DNA from: Streptomyces sp. MUM 178J
Lineage (GTDB): Bacteria > Actinomycetota > Actinomycetes > Streptomycetales > Streptomycetaceae
DNA: 64,000 bases
NCBI RefSeq assembly: GCF_022414575.1
Contig: NZ_JADWYQ010000030.1
Span: 21,934-85,933, forward strand
Reading direction: 5' to 3'
Part shown: one piece after another, positions 34,702 through 43,289 of the stretch
Layout: every line of letters begins with the position of its first letter
How positions within the stretch are numbered: position 1 is the first letter of the stretch
Program-made: the position numbers and the translations under genes
Notes under the pieces: model-generated
The model's database searches: none
Told to the model about the DNA's origin: nothing
What the model saw: only the letters and a program-made list of their open reading frames with translations

Positions 34702-35799
34702 TTGTCTTTCTCTGCTGACTCCGAGCGTGCGCTGGCCCCGTATGGCTGGGACCACGACTGGGCGGCGCAGTTCACCCCGTACGCCGAACAGGGCCTGCTT
34801 CCGGGCCGGGTGGTACGCGTCGACCGCGGAAAGTGCGATGTGCTGACCGCGGACGGGGCCGTACGGGCCGACACGGCGTTCGTCACCCCGCACGATCCGC
34901 TGCGGGTCGTGTGCACAGGCGACTGGGCCGCGGTCGACCCCGGCGGCAGCCCGCGGTACGTCCGGGCCTGTCTGCCGCGCCGCACCGCGTTCGTACGCTC
35001 CACCTCCTCCAAACGCTCCGAGGGCCAGATCCTCGCCGCCAACGTGGACTGGGCGGTCATCGCGGTCTCCCTCGCCGCCGAACTGGACCTCGGCCGGATC
35101 GAGCGTTTCCTGGCGCTGGCGTGGGAGAGCGGCGCGCAGCCGCTCATCGTGCTCACCAAGGCGGATCTGGCGCCCGACGCGGCGGGCCTGGGGCATCTGG
35201 TCCAGGATGTGCAGGCCACCGCGCCCGGAGTGCAGGTCCTGCCCGTCAGCGCGACGGCAGGACATGGCGTTGACGTGCTCGCCGCGATCGTCGCCGACGG
35301 TACGAGCGTGCTGCTCGGCGTCTCCGGCGCGGGCAAGTCGACGCTCGCGAACGCACTGCTCGGCGACGATGTGATGGATGTGCAGGCCATCCGCGACGTC
35401 GACGGCAAGGGCCGGCACACCACCACGACCCGCAATCTGCTCGCCCTGCCCGGCGGAGGCGTGCTCATCGACACTCCGGGGCTGCGGGGCGTCGGGCTGT
35501 TCGACGCCGGCAGCGGCGTCGAACAGGCGTTCTCGGAGATCGAGGAGCTCGCCGAGGAGTGCCGCTTCCACGACTGCGCCCACCGGTCCGAGCCAGGCTG
35601 TGCCGTGCTCGCCGCGATCGACGACGGCACACTGCAGCCCCGCCGGCTCGACAGCTACCGGAAGCTGGTCCGTGAGAACCGGCGCAACGTCGCCAAGACG
35701 GACGCCCGCCTGCGCGCGGACATCCGCAGGGAGTGGAAGCGCCAGGGCGCGTTCGGCCGCGCCGCCCGCGCGGCCAAGGAGGGCCACGGCCTCCCGTAG
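34702..35799 (+). CDS. rsgA: Ribosome small-subunit-dependent GTPase A (RsgA)
   Basis: Circularly permuted GTPase that acts in late 30S subunit maturation or in ribosome stress. The 365-residue protein has an N-terminal OB-fold (about 35-95), the permuted order G4 TKAD (152-155) before G1 GVSGAGKST (206-214) and G3 DTPG (257-260), and a C-terminal zinc-binding domain with Cys287, Cys292, His294 and Cys300. TTG 34702 is chosen because it yields MSFSADSERALAPYGW, the family-like start; ATG at 34666 is a possible alternative with no ribosome binding site. It stands alone, not in an aroA operon as I would expect for the housekeeping copy, so it may be a second paralogue with its own regulation. 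Confidence 0.9.
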   Translation: MSFSADSERALAPYGWDHDWAAQFTPYAEQGLLPGRVVRVDRGKCDVLTADGAVRADTAFVTPHDPLRVVCTGDWAAVDPGGSPRYVRACLPRRTAFVRSTSSKRSEGQILAANVDWAVIAVSLAAELDLGRIERFLALAWESGAQPLIVLTKADLAPDAAGLGHLVQDVQATAPGVQVLPVSATAGHGVDVLAAIVADGTSVLLGVSGAGKSTLANALLGDDVMDVQAIRDVDGKGRHTTTTRNLLALPGGGVLIDTPGLRGVGLFDAGSGVEQAFSEIEELAEECRFHDCAHRSEPGCAVLAAIDDGTLQPRRLDSYRKLVRENRRNVAKTDARLRADIRREWKRQGAFGRAARAAKEGHGLP

Positions 35800-36300
35800 C
35801 CCGGGGGCCTGCCGCCCCCCGGCCCCCTCCGGGGGGCGCTGCCGCCCCGTCGGGGGACGTGTGCTGCGGGCGTAGGCCCGTGCCGGTGCAGGGGCTCTGC
35901 CTCCGGCTCCCGGGGCGGTGGTTTCGCGCAGCCGCGCTGGGGTCTGCGCTCACGCCGGGGTCCGCGCCGGTCCCTCCCCTGGGGACGGGGCTCCGCGCTT
36001 GAGGGAAGGGCGCCCGGTGGCGCGATCCCGGCGCAGCAGTGGCAGCGGGGCCCACGGTGTGGATCGGTGATCATGCCGGGGGCTCGTACCCGTCCCCGTG
36101 CCCTGCCGGGGTGCGGGTTGGGGCCTGCGGCCCGGGGCTCGCGCCTTCTGCCTGGGGATGTGCCGGCGGTGGAGGTTTCCGCCGCGCGGGCGCAGCCTCG
36201 CCGGCCTCCCCCTTGAGGGGGCTGGGGGCTCCGCCCCCGGTTACGGGAGAGGGCCCGGGCCCGAGAGCGTAGGGGGAGGGACGGGGGAGAACACCCCGTC
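35800..36300. other. Gene-free spacer between rsgA and the DUF456 gene
   Basis: 501 bp between convergent genes. It starts with a strong terminator (35814-35837) and continues with GC-rich filler containing further short inverted repeats, e.g. GGGGGCTCCGCCCCC near 36228. No gene is supported on either strand. Confidence 0.6.
35814..35837. terminator. rsgA terminator hairpin
   Basis: GCCCCCCGG (35814-35822), 6-nt loop, CCGGGGGGC (35829-35837): a perfect 9-bp GC stem starting 15 bp after the rsgA stop. It lacks a U-tract, as usual in this genus. Confidence 0.6.
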
Positions 36301-36810
36301 TCAACCCCCCAGCACCGCTCCCATCCACGCCCCCACGATCACCAGGCACGTAAACAGCTCCACCAGCACACTCGTCCCCACCGCCCGCATCACCGCCCGC
36401 GTCGAGGCTGCCGCCTGCCCGTGGCCGCCCAGGCGGAGGCGTTCGCAGATGTAGATGCCGCCGATGAAACCGACCACCCCGCCGATCACGGGCAGCAGGA
36501 AGAAACCCGTGATCGAGCCCGCGCCGGCGAAGACGGCCATGCGTCTGGTGACGCCCACCTCCCGGATGCGGCGCGGCGGCAGCTGCCACACCACGACCTG
36601 GTTGACCAGCAGCAGCACCGTCGTGGAGACCAGCAGCACCCAGGCCAGACCGGACTGGTCCTGCATCGCCCACCACAGGATCGCGGCCCACACCAGCCAG
36701 GTCCCCGGAACCCCGGGGATCAGCACCCCGAGCACGCCCAGCAGCATCACCGCGCCCACCATCAGGAGCTGCCACACGCCCATCTGCCCAGAGTGCAGGA
36801 TCTGGATCAC
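36301..36810 (-). CDS. DUF456 domain-containing membrane protein
   Basis: A 169-residue integral membrane protein with about five hydrophobic helices and the Gly-rich motifs LLGVLGVLIPGVPGTWLVW and FLLPVIGGVVGFIGGIYICE that define DUF456. Function unknown. The GTG at 36810 overlaps the upstream regulator's stop (GTGA), so it is translated together with it; an ATG at 36783 is the alternative start. Confidence 0.85.
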   Translation of the reverse strand: MIQILHSGQMGVWQLLMVGAVMLLGVLGVLIPGVPGTWLVWAAILWWAMQDQSGLAWVLLVSTTVLLLVNQVVVWQLPPRRIREVGVTRRMAVFAGAGSITGFFLLPVIGGVVGFIGGIYICERLRLGGHGQAAASTRAVMRAVGTSVLVELFTCLVIVGAWMGAVLGG

Positions 36811-37808
36811 TCACGCAGTTCGCGTGCCACCCAGCCCCGCCGGTACGCGTGCCAGCCCAACTGAAGCCGCGTCGTCACGCCCGCCAGCTCCATCAGCCCC
36901 TTCACCCGGCGCTGCACCGTCCGCAGCCCCAGGTCCAGCTGCTTGGCGACGCTCGCGTCCGTCAACCCGGCCAGCAGCAGCGAGAGGATCTCCAGGTCGA
37001 CCGCGTCCGGGCCCGGCACCCGCCCCTCCTCAGGCATCCCGTGGGCCCCCAGCCGCAGTGGCAGCGCCTCCCGCCAGACCGCCTCGAACAGGCCCGACAG
37101 CGACTCCAGCAGTCCGCTGGCATGGACGACCAGGGCCGCGGGCTCCGCACCTCTGCCGGTCAGCGGCACCATCGCCGGTCCACGGTCCGCGATCACCAGC
37201 TCGGCCGGCACCCGCTCCACCGCCCTGACCTGCGCGTCGCCGCCCAGCGCGGCCGACACCCCGGCCGTGCCGCCCGGCAGCGACAGCACCCGCCGCTCGA
37301 CCACGACCCGGTACGGCGCCCCCCGGCCCGCCGTCTTCTCCGCCGCCTTGTCGTCCATCCCGGGCGCCGCGACGAGCCTGCCGGTCACCAGCGCGCACAC
37401 CTCCTCGGCCGCACCGAGCCGCAGCTGCAGACAACGGTGTGCCACCGCGCTCGCGCCGGTCACCACCTCCACCAGATCGTGCGCCGCGGACCCCGCGCCC
37501 GCCGCCGCCTCCGCCCGGTACCCCTCGGCCAGCACCGCAGCCGCCAGCTCGGCCCGCTCCAGCTCGTGCCGCTGCCGGGTGAGCAGCGCACCCAGAGCGA
37601 CCCCCGGCGGGGCCGCCACCCACCGCCCCCGACACGCCGACGACCTGGCGACCAGCCCCTGGTGCTCCAGCTGCCGCAGCGCCCGCTCCGTGTCCGGTTC
37701 GGGCAGCGCGAGCCGATGCGCCAGATCGGCCGCCTCCGCCGCCCCGAGCGCCACCAGCGCCCGGTATGCCGACTCCTGCCGCGCGTCGAGACCTATCGCT
37801 TTGAGCAC
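36807..37808 (-). CDS. TrmB/LuxR-like helix-turn-helix regulator
   Basis: A 333-residue putative transcription factor with two DNA-binding modules: an N-terminal TrmB-like winged helix (residues 1-70, ESAYRALVALGAAEAADLAHRLALPEPD) and a C-terminal LuxR/sigma-4-like helix-turn-helix (about 268-325, DLEILSLLLAGLTDASVAKQL). The middle region (about 110-260) resembles the phospholipase-D-like effector domain of TrmB proteins, with no catalytic residues apparent. The start is GTG 37808. It is coupled to the DUF456 membrane protein, which may be related to its signal. Target genes unknown. Confidence 0.78.
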   Translation of the reverse strand: MLKAIGLDARQESAYRALVALGAAEAADLAHRLALPEPDTERALRQLEHQGLVARSSACRGRWVAAPPGVALGALLTRQRHELERAELAAAVLAEGYRAEAAAGAGSAAHDLVEVVTGASAVAHRCLQLRLGAAEEVCALVTGRLVAAPGMDDKAAEKTAGRGAPYRVVVERRVLSLPGGTAGVSAALGGDAQVRAVERVPAELVIADRGPAMVPLTGRGAEPAALVVHASGLLESLSGLFEAVWREALPLRLGAHGMPEEGRVPGPDAVDLEILSLLLAGLTDASVAKQLDLGLRTVQRRVKGLMELAGVTTRLQLGWHAYRRGWVARELRE

Positions 37809-37901
37809 CAGACCCCGCCCCCGTCCCCAACACCATTATTCGCATTGTGCTTTTTCACCGCGCTCCGTTTTCGTCCGGCCCGCCCGGTGGACAATAAGGG
37901 C

Positions 37902-39347
37902 ATGAGTCAACAGGGGGAGAGGCCTCCCACCGAAGACGAGTGGTGGAACAGGCTGTACGGCGAACCCGAATCCACTGCGGACACCGGTCCCGGCCTTTGG
38001 GCGGGCGACACTCTGGACGACCGATTCGCCTCCGCCGCAGGCACGGTGACGGGCCGTCCGCGCGCCTGGTGGGAGACCTCGTCGCCGCCGGAGGAGCGCC
38101 CCGAACAGCCGGACCGCTCGGAACGGCCGCAGCAGCCGGACCGCTCGGAACGGCCGCAACAGCCAGACCGCTCGCCCGCCCAGATCCCCCGCTCGGGCCA
38201 GCCCGAACAGCCGCCCCCGCCCCGCCCCGCCGTACCGCCGCAGTCGGCCCCACCGCACCGGCCGGCCGTCGTGTCGCCGCAGACCGCCCCACCGCACCGG
38301 CCGGCCGTCGAACAGACGCCCGCGCCCCCGCCGCCCCGGTCGGCCGCCGCTGCCGCGCCCCCACCGCCCCGCCCCGCCACCGGAGTCGTCGGCGGCGGGC
38401 CGCCCACCTATGAGGCGGAGCCCACCGCTCTGCCCCCGGCCCGCCCGGACGCGCTCGACGAACTCACCGCGGACACCGTCCTCGACGGCGCTCGCTACGG
38501 CTCGTACACCCTGCGCGCCGCGTCCGTCCGCGGCGACTCCGCGCGCTATCGGGGGGAGCCGCGCCGCGACGCGCTGCTCACCGCACGCTTCGGCGGCGGC
38601 GAGGCCGCTCTCGTCCTGGTGGCCATCGCCAGCGGGGCCCGCGCCGCCGAGGGCGCGCACCTCGCCGCGGCCGACGCCTGCCGCTGGATCGGCACAGCCG
38701 TGGGCCGCAGCCACGACCGTCTCGCCGAGGACATCAGGGCGGGCCGCCGCGGCAACCTCAAGTCCGGGCTGCACCGGCTCACCGACCGCACCCTCGGCAG
38801 ACTGCGCGCCCACGCCGCCGAACGCGGGGCGGACCCCGAGGAGTACGCCGCGGTCCTGCGCTGTCTGCTGCTCTCCGGCGACCCCGCCTGCCGTACGCGC
38901 GTCTTCTTCGGCGTCGGCGGGGGCGGGCTGTTCCGGCTGCGCGACGGCGCCTGGCAGGACATGGAACCGACGCCGCCCGAGCCGCCCGCGGCGGCCGACG
39001 GCGCGACCGGTGCCGGAACCGCAGAACAGACCCCGGAGGGCGACCGGCTCACCATGGATCTCGGCATCCCGACGCCGCCGTCCCCGTATGTCGAGCCCCC
39101 TCCGCCGCCGCCCGCCGAACCGTTCCGCTTCCGTGCCTCCGTGGCCCGCCCCGGCGATGCGCTGCTGCTGTGCAGCGCGGGGCTCGCCGAGCCGCTGCGC
39201 GGCGAGCCCGCCCTCATCGAGGAACTGGCCGGGCGCTGGGGCGGCGGCGAGCCCCCCGGCCTCGCCGCCTACCTCGCCGACGTCCAGCTGCGGGTGAAGG
39301 GCTACGCCGACGACCGTACGGCTGCGGCCGTGTGGGAGGCCCGCTGA
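37902..39347 (+). CDS. PP2C-fold protein lacking metal ligands
   Basis: A 481-residue protein with a Pro-rich, disordered N-terminal half (residues 1-175) and a C-terminal domain that follows the layout of PP2C phosphatases (AASVRGDSARYRGEPRRDALLTARF, then ALVLVAIASGARAAEGAHLAAADACRWI, then DALLLCSAGLAEPL). In active enzymes the strand after VLVA carries a metal-binding Asp-Gly; here it reads VAIASGA, and the first motif also lacks its Asp, so it is probably inactive or divergent. The linker has three copies of a 27-bp repeat (QPDRSERPQ) at about 38107-38172 and two of APPHRPAV. GACAAT ends 6 nt before the ATG, a weak leaderless-type -10. Confidence 0.72.
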   Translation: MSQQGERPPTEDEWWNRLYGEPESTADTGPGLWAGDTLDDRFASAAGTVTGRPRAWWETSSPPEERPEQPDRSERPQQPDRSERPQQPDRSPAQIPRSGQPEQPPPPRPAVPPQSAPPHRPAVVSPQTAPPHRPAVEQTPAPPPPRSAAAAAPPPPRPATGVVGGGPPTYEAEPTALPPARPDALDELTADTVLDGARYGSYTLRAASVRGDSARYRGEPRRDALLTARFGGGEAALVLVAIASGARAAEGAHLAAADACRWIGTAVGRSHDRLAEDIRAGRRGNLKSGLHRLTDRTLGRLRAHAAERGADPEEYAAVLRCLLLSGDPACRTRVFFGVGGGGLFRLRDGAWQDMEPTPPEPPAAADGATGAGTAEQTPEGDRLTMDLGIPTPPSPYVEPPPPPPAEPFRFRASVARPGDALLLCSAGLAEPLRGEPALIEELAGRWGGGEPPGLAAYLADVQLRVKGYADDRTAAAVWEAR

Positions 39348-39392
39348 CCCGTCAGGCGGCTCACGCCGGCGCCGGCCGCAGCGCTCGGCGGC

Positions 39393-42300
39393 TCACGCGG
39401 GCGTCAGCCGCAGCGTCAGGATCTGGAAGGGCCGCAGCCGTACGCGCACACCCCCGCCCCCGCCCCCGTCCTCGCGCTCGGCGTCCTCGAGCGGACGCTC
39501 CAGCAGATCCGCCACCCGCGCCCGTACGAAGGGGAAGCCCGGCCGCAGCACGGCTTCGGCCCGACCGCCGGCCGACTCGTACAGTCGCACGATCACATCC
39601 CCGCCGCGGTCCTCGGCGAGTTTGACCGACTCGACGGTCACCGAAGGGTGCCCGGTGTCCGCCAGCGGCTCGCCGTCCGGCACGGCGGCCGCCGGCCGCA
39701 GCGGCAGGTTGAGCGCCAGGCCCTCGCGTACGGCGTCCGGGACCCCGCCGCCGGGCAGCAGCGCGTAGCGGAAGCGGTGCGCGCCGACGTCGGCCGCAGG
39801 GTCAGGGCTGTGCGGGGCGCGCAGCAGGGTGAGCCGCACGGTCGTGCCCAGCCCTTCCGGGTGCGGGGCGCGGGTCACCTCATGGCCGTAAGCGGAGTCG
39901 TTGAGGACCGCGACGCCGTAGCCGGGCTCGGCCACCCGCAGCCAGCGATGGGCGCAGATCTCGAAGCGGGCCGCGTCCCAGCGGGTGTTCTCATGCGTCG
40001 GCCGGTGCACATGGCCGAACTGGATCTCGGACGTGGAGCGTTCCGCGTGCACATCGAGCGGGAACGCCGCCTTGAGGACCTTCTCCGACTCCCGCCAGTC
40101 GACTTCGGTGACGACGTCGACGCGTCCGCTGCCGCCTGCCAGCCGGATGTCCTGGGTGACCCTGGAGTCGCCGAAGAGGCGCACGACGCGCACCGCGGCG
40201 CGCAGCGGTCCCTCCTCGGTCAGCTCCACCGAGTCGGCGGCGGTCAGATCCGCATGCCGACGCCGGTAGTGGCGGTCGATGTCCCAGGCGTCCCACTGGT
40301 TGGGGTGGTCGGGGTGCAGCTGGAGCAGATTGCCGCGGCCGCCGGGCGCCAGCACCTCTCGCTCGGCGGTCAGGTCGTACACGGAGGACAGCAGCCCGTC
40401 GCCGTCGACCGTCACCCGCAGCAGTCCGTTGTCCAGCGTGGTCGTGCCCGCCGCGGCCTCGGCCCGCACCGGCGGCACGCCCGTGTCGCGGCAGCGGCCG
40501 ACCGCGTGCGGGCCGGCAGTGACCGGGGCGAGCGTCCGCCCGTCGGCGAGCGGCTGGGCGGACACCCCCTGCGGCACCTCGGAAGGGGCGAGCGCGACCA
40601 CTTCCCGGCGCGGATACGGGCAGGAGTTCAGCAGGCCCGGCGACGCGGGGCTCCCGCCCGCACCGGCGAGTGCCGCGGCCGCGGAGGCGGTCAGCCCCTC
40701 CAGTTCGCGGCGCACCTCCTCGTACGTCTGCTCGGCCTCCCGGTGCACCCAGGCGATCGACGACCCCGGCAGGATGTCGTGGAACTGGTGCAGCAGCACC
40801 GTCTTCCAGAGGCGGTCGAGGGTCTGGTGCGGATAGCGGTAGCCCGGTGCGCGCAGGGCTGCGGCGACCGCCCACAGCTCTGCCTCGCGCAGCAGATGCT
40901 CACTGCGCCGGTTGCCTCGCTTGGTCGCCGCCTGCGTGGTGTACGTGGCGCGGTGCAGCTCCAGATACAACTCTCCGGACCAGACGGGCGCCGCAGCCCC
41001 GTACTCCTCCTCGGCCGCGGCGAAGAACGCCGACGGCTTCTCCACCGTGACCCGGGGTGAGCCTTCCAGGTCGCGCAGCCTGCGGGCCTTCTCCAGCATC
41101 TCCCGAGTGGGGCCGCCGCCCCCGTCGCCGAATCCGAACGGGACCAGTGAGCGTGTGGCACGGCCCTTGTCGGCGAAGTTGCGCTCCGCACGGGCCAGTT
41201 CCGCCGCATGGAGTCGGGAATTGTAGGTGTCGACGGGCGGGAAGTGCGTGAATACCCGGGTACCGTCGATGCCCTCCCACCAGAAGGTGTGGTGCGGCAT
41301 CCTGTTGAACTGGTTCCAGGACAGCTTCTGGGTGAGGAACCACCGCACCCCGGCCAGCCGCGCCAGCTGCGGGAAGGCGGCGGTGTATCCGAAGGAGTCG
41401 GGCAGCCAGATCTCCTCGGTCTCCACCCCCAGCTCCTCGGCGAAGAACCGCTTGCCGTGCACGAGCTGCCGCGCCAGGGCCTCCCCACCGGGCATGTTGG
41501 CGTCGGACTCCACCCACATGGAGCCCACCGGCGCCCAGGTCCCGTCCGCCGCGGCCCGCTTGATGCGGTCCCAGATCCGCGGCTGGTGCTCCTTCACCCA
41601 GGCGTACTGCTGCGCCTGGGAGCAGGCGAAGACCAGCTCCGGGTAGTCGGCGGCGAGCGCCGTGACATTGGCGAAGGTACGGGACGCCTTGCGCACGCTC
41701 TCCCGCAGCGGCCACAGCCACGCCGAGTCGATATGGGCGTGTCCGACGGCCGACACCCGGTGCGCGGAAGGCGCGGCGGGACGGGAGAGCGCACCGGCCA
41801 GCCGGGCGCGCGCGGCGGCCGCCGTGCCCGCGACATCGTGCAGGTCGAGCGTGTCGAGCATGTCCTCCAGGGCGCGCAGGATCTCATGACGCCGGGAACG
41901 GTCCGCGGGCAGTTCCCGCATCAGCTCGGAGAGCACCTCGATGTCGAGCACCAGATGCCAGACCTCCTCGTCGAGCACGGCGAGGTCGGCGGAGGCGAAC
42001 CGGTACAGGGGGCGGTCCCCGGCGGTCAGCACGTCCCCGAGGGGAGTCGGAGTGAAGCCGCCGTGCAGCACGGCCGGGTTGGCGGCGGCCTCCAGCAGCA
42101 GCCGCACCTCCTCGCCGCCGGCCGCGGGCGCCGCGACCGGGACATGTCGGTTCTGCGGATGGACCCCCTTGAGGGGGACGCCCTCCGCGTCGTACACCAG
42201 CCCCTCCGCCTGGAAGCCGGGGGCGTCCCCGCCGAACCCCGGGTCGATCACCGCCTCCACCCGCCGCCCCGCCCATACGCGCGGCACCGTGCCCTCCAGC

Positions 42301-42515
42301 CGGAACCAGCTCGTGGACCACGGGGGTCCCCACGGCGTTCCGATCGCGAACGGCTCGAAGCGGGCCGTGAGCGCCTGCGAAACGGGCGCCGGCTCACCCG
42401 GCACATGCCATGCGGAAAGCGACAGCGGCAGTTGTTCCGCATATTGCGCGGGGCGGATGAACTGACTCAGGGCCCGCTCCAGGCGTCCCTCCACCAACGT
42501 GCGGTCGTCATGCAT
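39393..42515 (-). CDS. GH38 alpha-mannosidase
   Basis: A 1,040-residue cytoplasmic retaining alpha-mannosidase, zinc-dependent. An N-terminal accessory domain (residues 1-245) precedes the GH38 catalytic domain with zinc ligands in GHAHID (His261, Asp263) and the nucleophile Asp338 in WVESDAN; a middle helical domain and C-terminal beta domains follow, ending RLRPFQILTLRLTPA. No signal peptide, so it probably acts on imported or recycled oligosaccharides. ATG 42515 is preceded by AGAGGAA at 6 nt. It stands alone; no sugar transporter is adjacent. Confidence 0.9.
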   Translation of the reverse strand: MHDDRTLVEGRLERALSQFIRPAQYAEQLPLSLSAWHVPGEPAPVSQALTARFEPFAIGTPWGPPWSTSWFRLEGTVPRVWAGRRVEAVIDPGFGGDAPGFQAEGLVYDAEGVPLKGVHPQNRHVPVAAPAAGGEEVRLLLEAAANPAVLHGGFTPTPLGDVLTAGDRPLYRFASADLAVLDEEVWHLVLDIEVLSELMRELPADRSRRHEILRALEDMLDTLDLHDVAGTAAAARARLAGALSRPAAPSAHRVSAVGHAHIDSAWLWPLRESVRKASRTFANVTALAADYPELVFACSQAQQYAWVKEHQPRIWDRIKRAAADGTWAPVGSMWVESDANMPGGEALARQLVHGKRFFAEELGVETEEIWLPDSFGYTAAFPQLARLAGVRWFLTQKLSWNQFNRMPHHTFWWEGIDGTRVFTHFPPVDTYNSRLHAAELARAERNFADKGRATRSLVPFGFGDGGGGPTREMLEKARRLRDLEGSPRVTVEKPSAFFAAAEEEYGAAAPVWSGELYLELHRATYTTQAATKRGNRRSEHLLREAELWAVAAALRAPGYRYPHQTLDRLWKTVLLHQFHDILPGSSIAWVHREAEQTYEEVRRELEGLTASAAAALAGAGGSPASPGLLNSCPYPRREVVALAPSEVPQGVSAQPLADGRTLAPVTAGPHAVGRCRDTGVPPVRAEAAAGTTTLDNGLLRVTVDGDGLLSSVYDLTAEREVLAPGGRGNLLQLHPDHPNQWDAWDIDRHYRRRHADLTAADSVELTEEGPLRAAVRVVRLFGDSRVTQDIRLAGGSGRVDVVTEVDWRESEKVLKAAFPLDVHAERSTSEIQFGHVHRPTHENTRWDAARFEICAHRWLRVAEPGYGVAVLNDSAYGHEVTRAPHPEGLGTTVRLTLLRAPHSPDPAADVGAHRFRYALLPGGGVPDAVREGLALNLPLRPAAAVPDGEPLADTGHPSVTVESVKLAEDRGGDVIVRLYESAGGRAEAVLRPGFPFVRARVADLLERPLEDAEREDGGGGGGVRVRLRPFQILTLRLTPA

Positions 42516-42659
42516 CACGATTCCTCTCGCCGGTCCTCGGGCCGTTCACCCGGACGTCTTGCGGTTGGTTTTCCGATAGTTGACGAATGGACATGAGTGG
42601 TGTTCCCCGCGCGGGGCATGCATCCCGTGAGCGTGTTCGAGAGAAGGGGACATGGCGAC

Positions 42660-43247
42660 GTGCGGGTGGGGATGATGAGTGCGCATACAGGGGTCGAGCC
42701 CGCGGAGTGCGGGCCCGGATGCAAACCATCGACGACCGTGGAGGGGGAGGAGGTCCGGCCCGCGGGCGAGGATGTGAGGCTGCGCCGCCGGCTGGGCTCT
42801 GCCGATCTCACCGCCGTGCCGGAGTTACGTCATTCGCTGCGGCAGGCGCTGCGGCGCTGGACGCGGTCGGGTACGGAGACGGCGGACGTGGCGGAGCTGC
42901 TGGCCAGCGAGTTGGTCACCAATGCGCTGATACACACCGATCATGGTGCGGTGGTCACGGCGGCCGTGGCGGGCTCCACACTCCGGGTGGAGGTGAGAGA
43001 TTTTGTGCCGGGGCTGCCGGTGCCCGATGTGACCGCGGCGCCGCCCCGCATCGCCGACGACGAGGGCGACGAGGGCGACGAAGGCGATGACTGCGCCGAA
43101 TTCGAAGACTTCGACGAACTCGGCACGCACGGCAGGGGCCTGATTCTGGTGGAGAGGCTCGCCGACGCCTGGGGTGTGCGGACACAGGCGGTGGGCAAAG
43201 TCGTCTGGTTCGAACTGCGCCGGCATGAGTCGGAGGGGCCGGCCTGA
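42660..43247 (+). CDS. ATP-binding protein, anti-sigma-factor-kinase-like HATPase
   Basis: A protein of about 195 residues whose C-terminal part is the HATPase_c fold of SpoIIAB/RsbW-type proteins abundant in Streptomyces: ELLASELVTNALIHT (N box) and GTHGRGLILVERLADAWGV (G2 region). Such proteins bind anti-anti-sigma factors or phosphorylate partners; no partner gene is adjacent. The segment between the two motifs contains an acidic EGDEGDEGDD repeat. The start is uncertain: GTG 42660 (used here, AAGGGG about 10 nt upstream), ATG 42672 or ATG 42675, the last overlapping the stop of a 7-codon ORF that has the better-placed ribosome binding site. Confidence 0.82.
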   Translation: MRVGMMSAHTGVEPAECGPGCKPSTTVEGEEVRPAGEDVRLRRRLGSADLTAVPELRHSLRQALRRWTRSGTETADVAELLASELVTNALIHTDHGAVVTAAVAGSTLRVEVRDFVPGLPVPDVTAAPPRIADDEGDEGDEGDDCAEFEDFDELGTHGRGLILVERLADAWGVRTQAVGKVVWFELRRHESEGPA

Positions 43248-43289
43248 GACAGGCAGGACCCCTCCGCGCGCACAGCCGAACAGCCGAGC

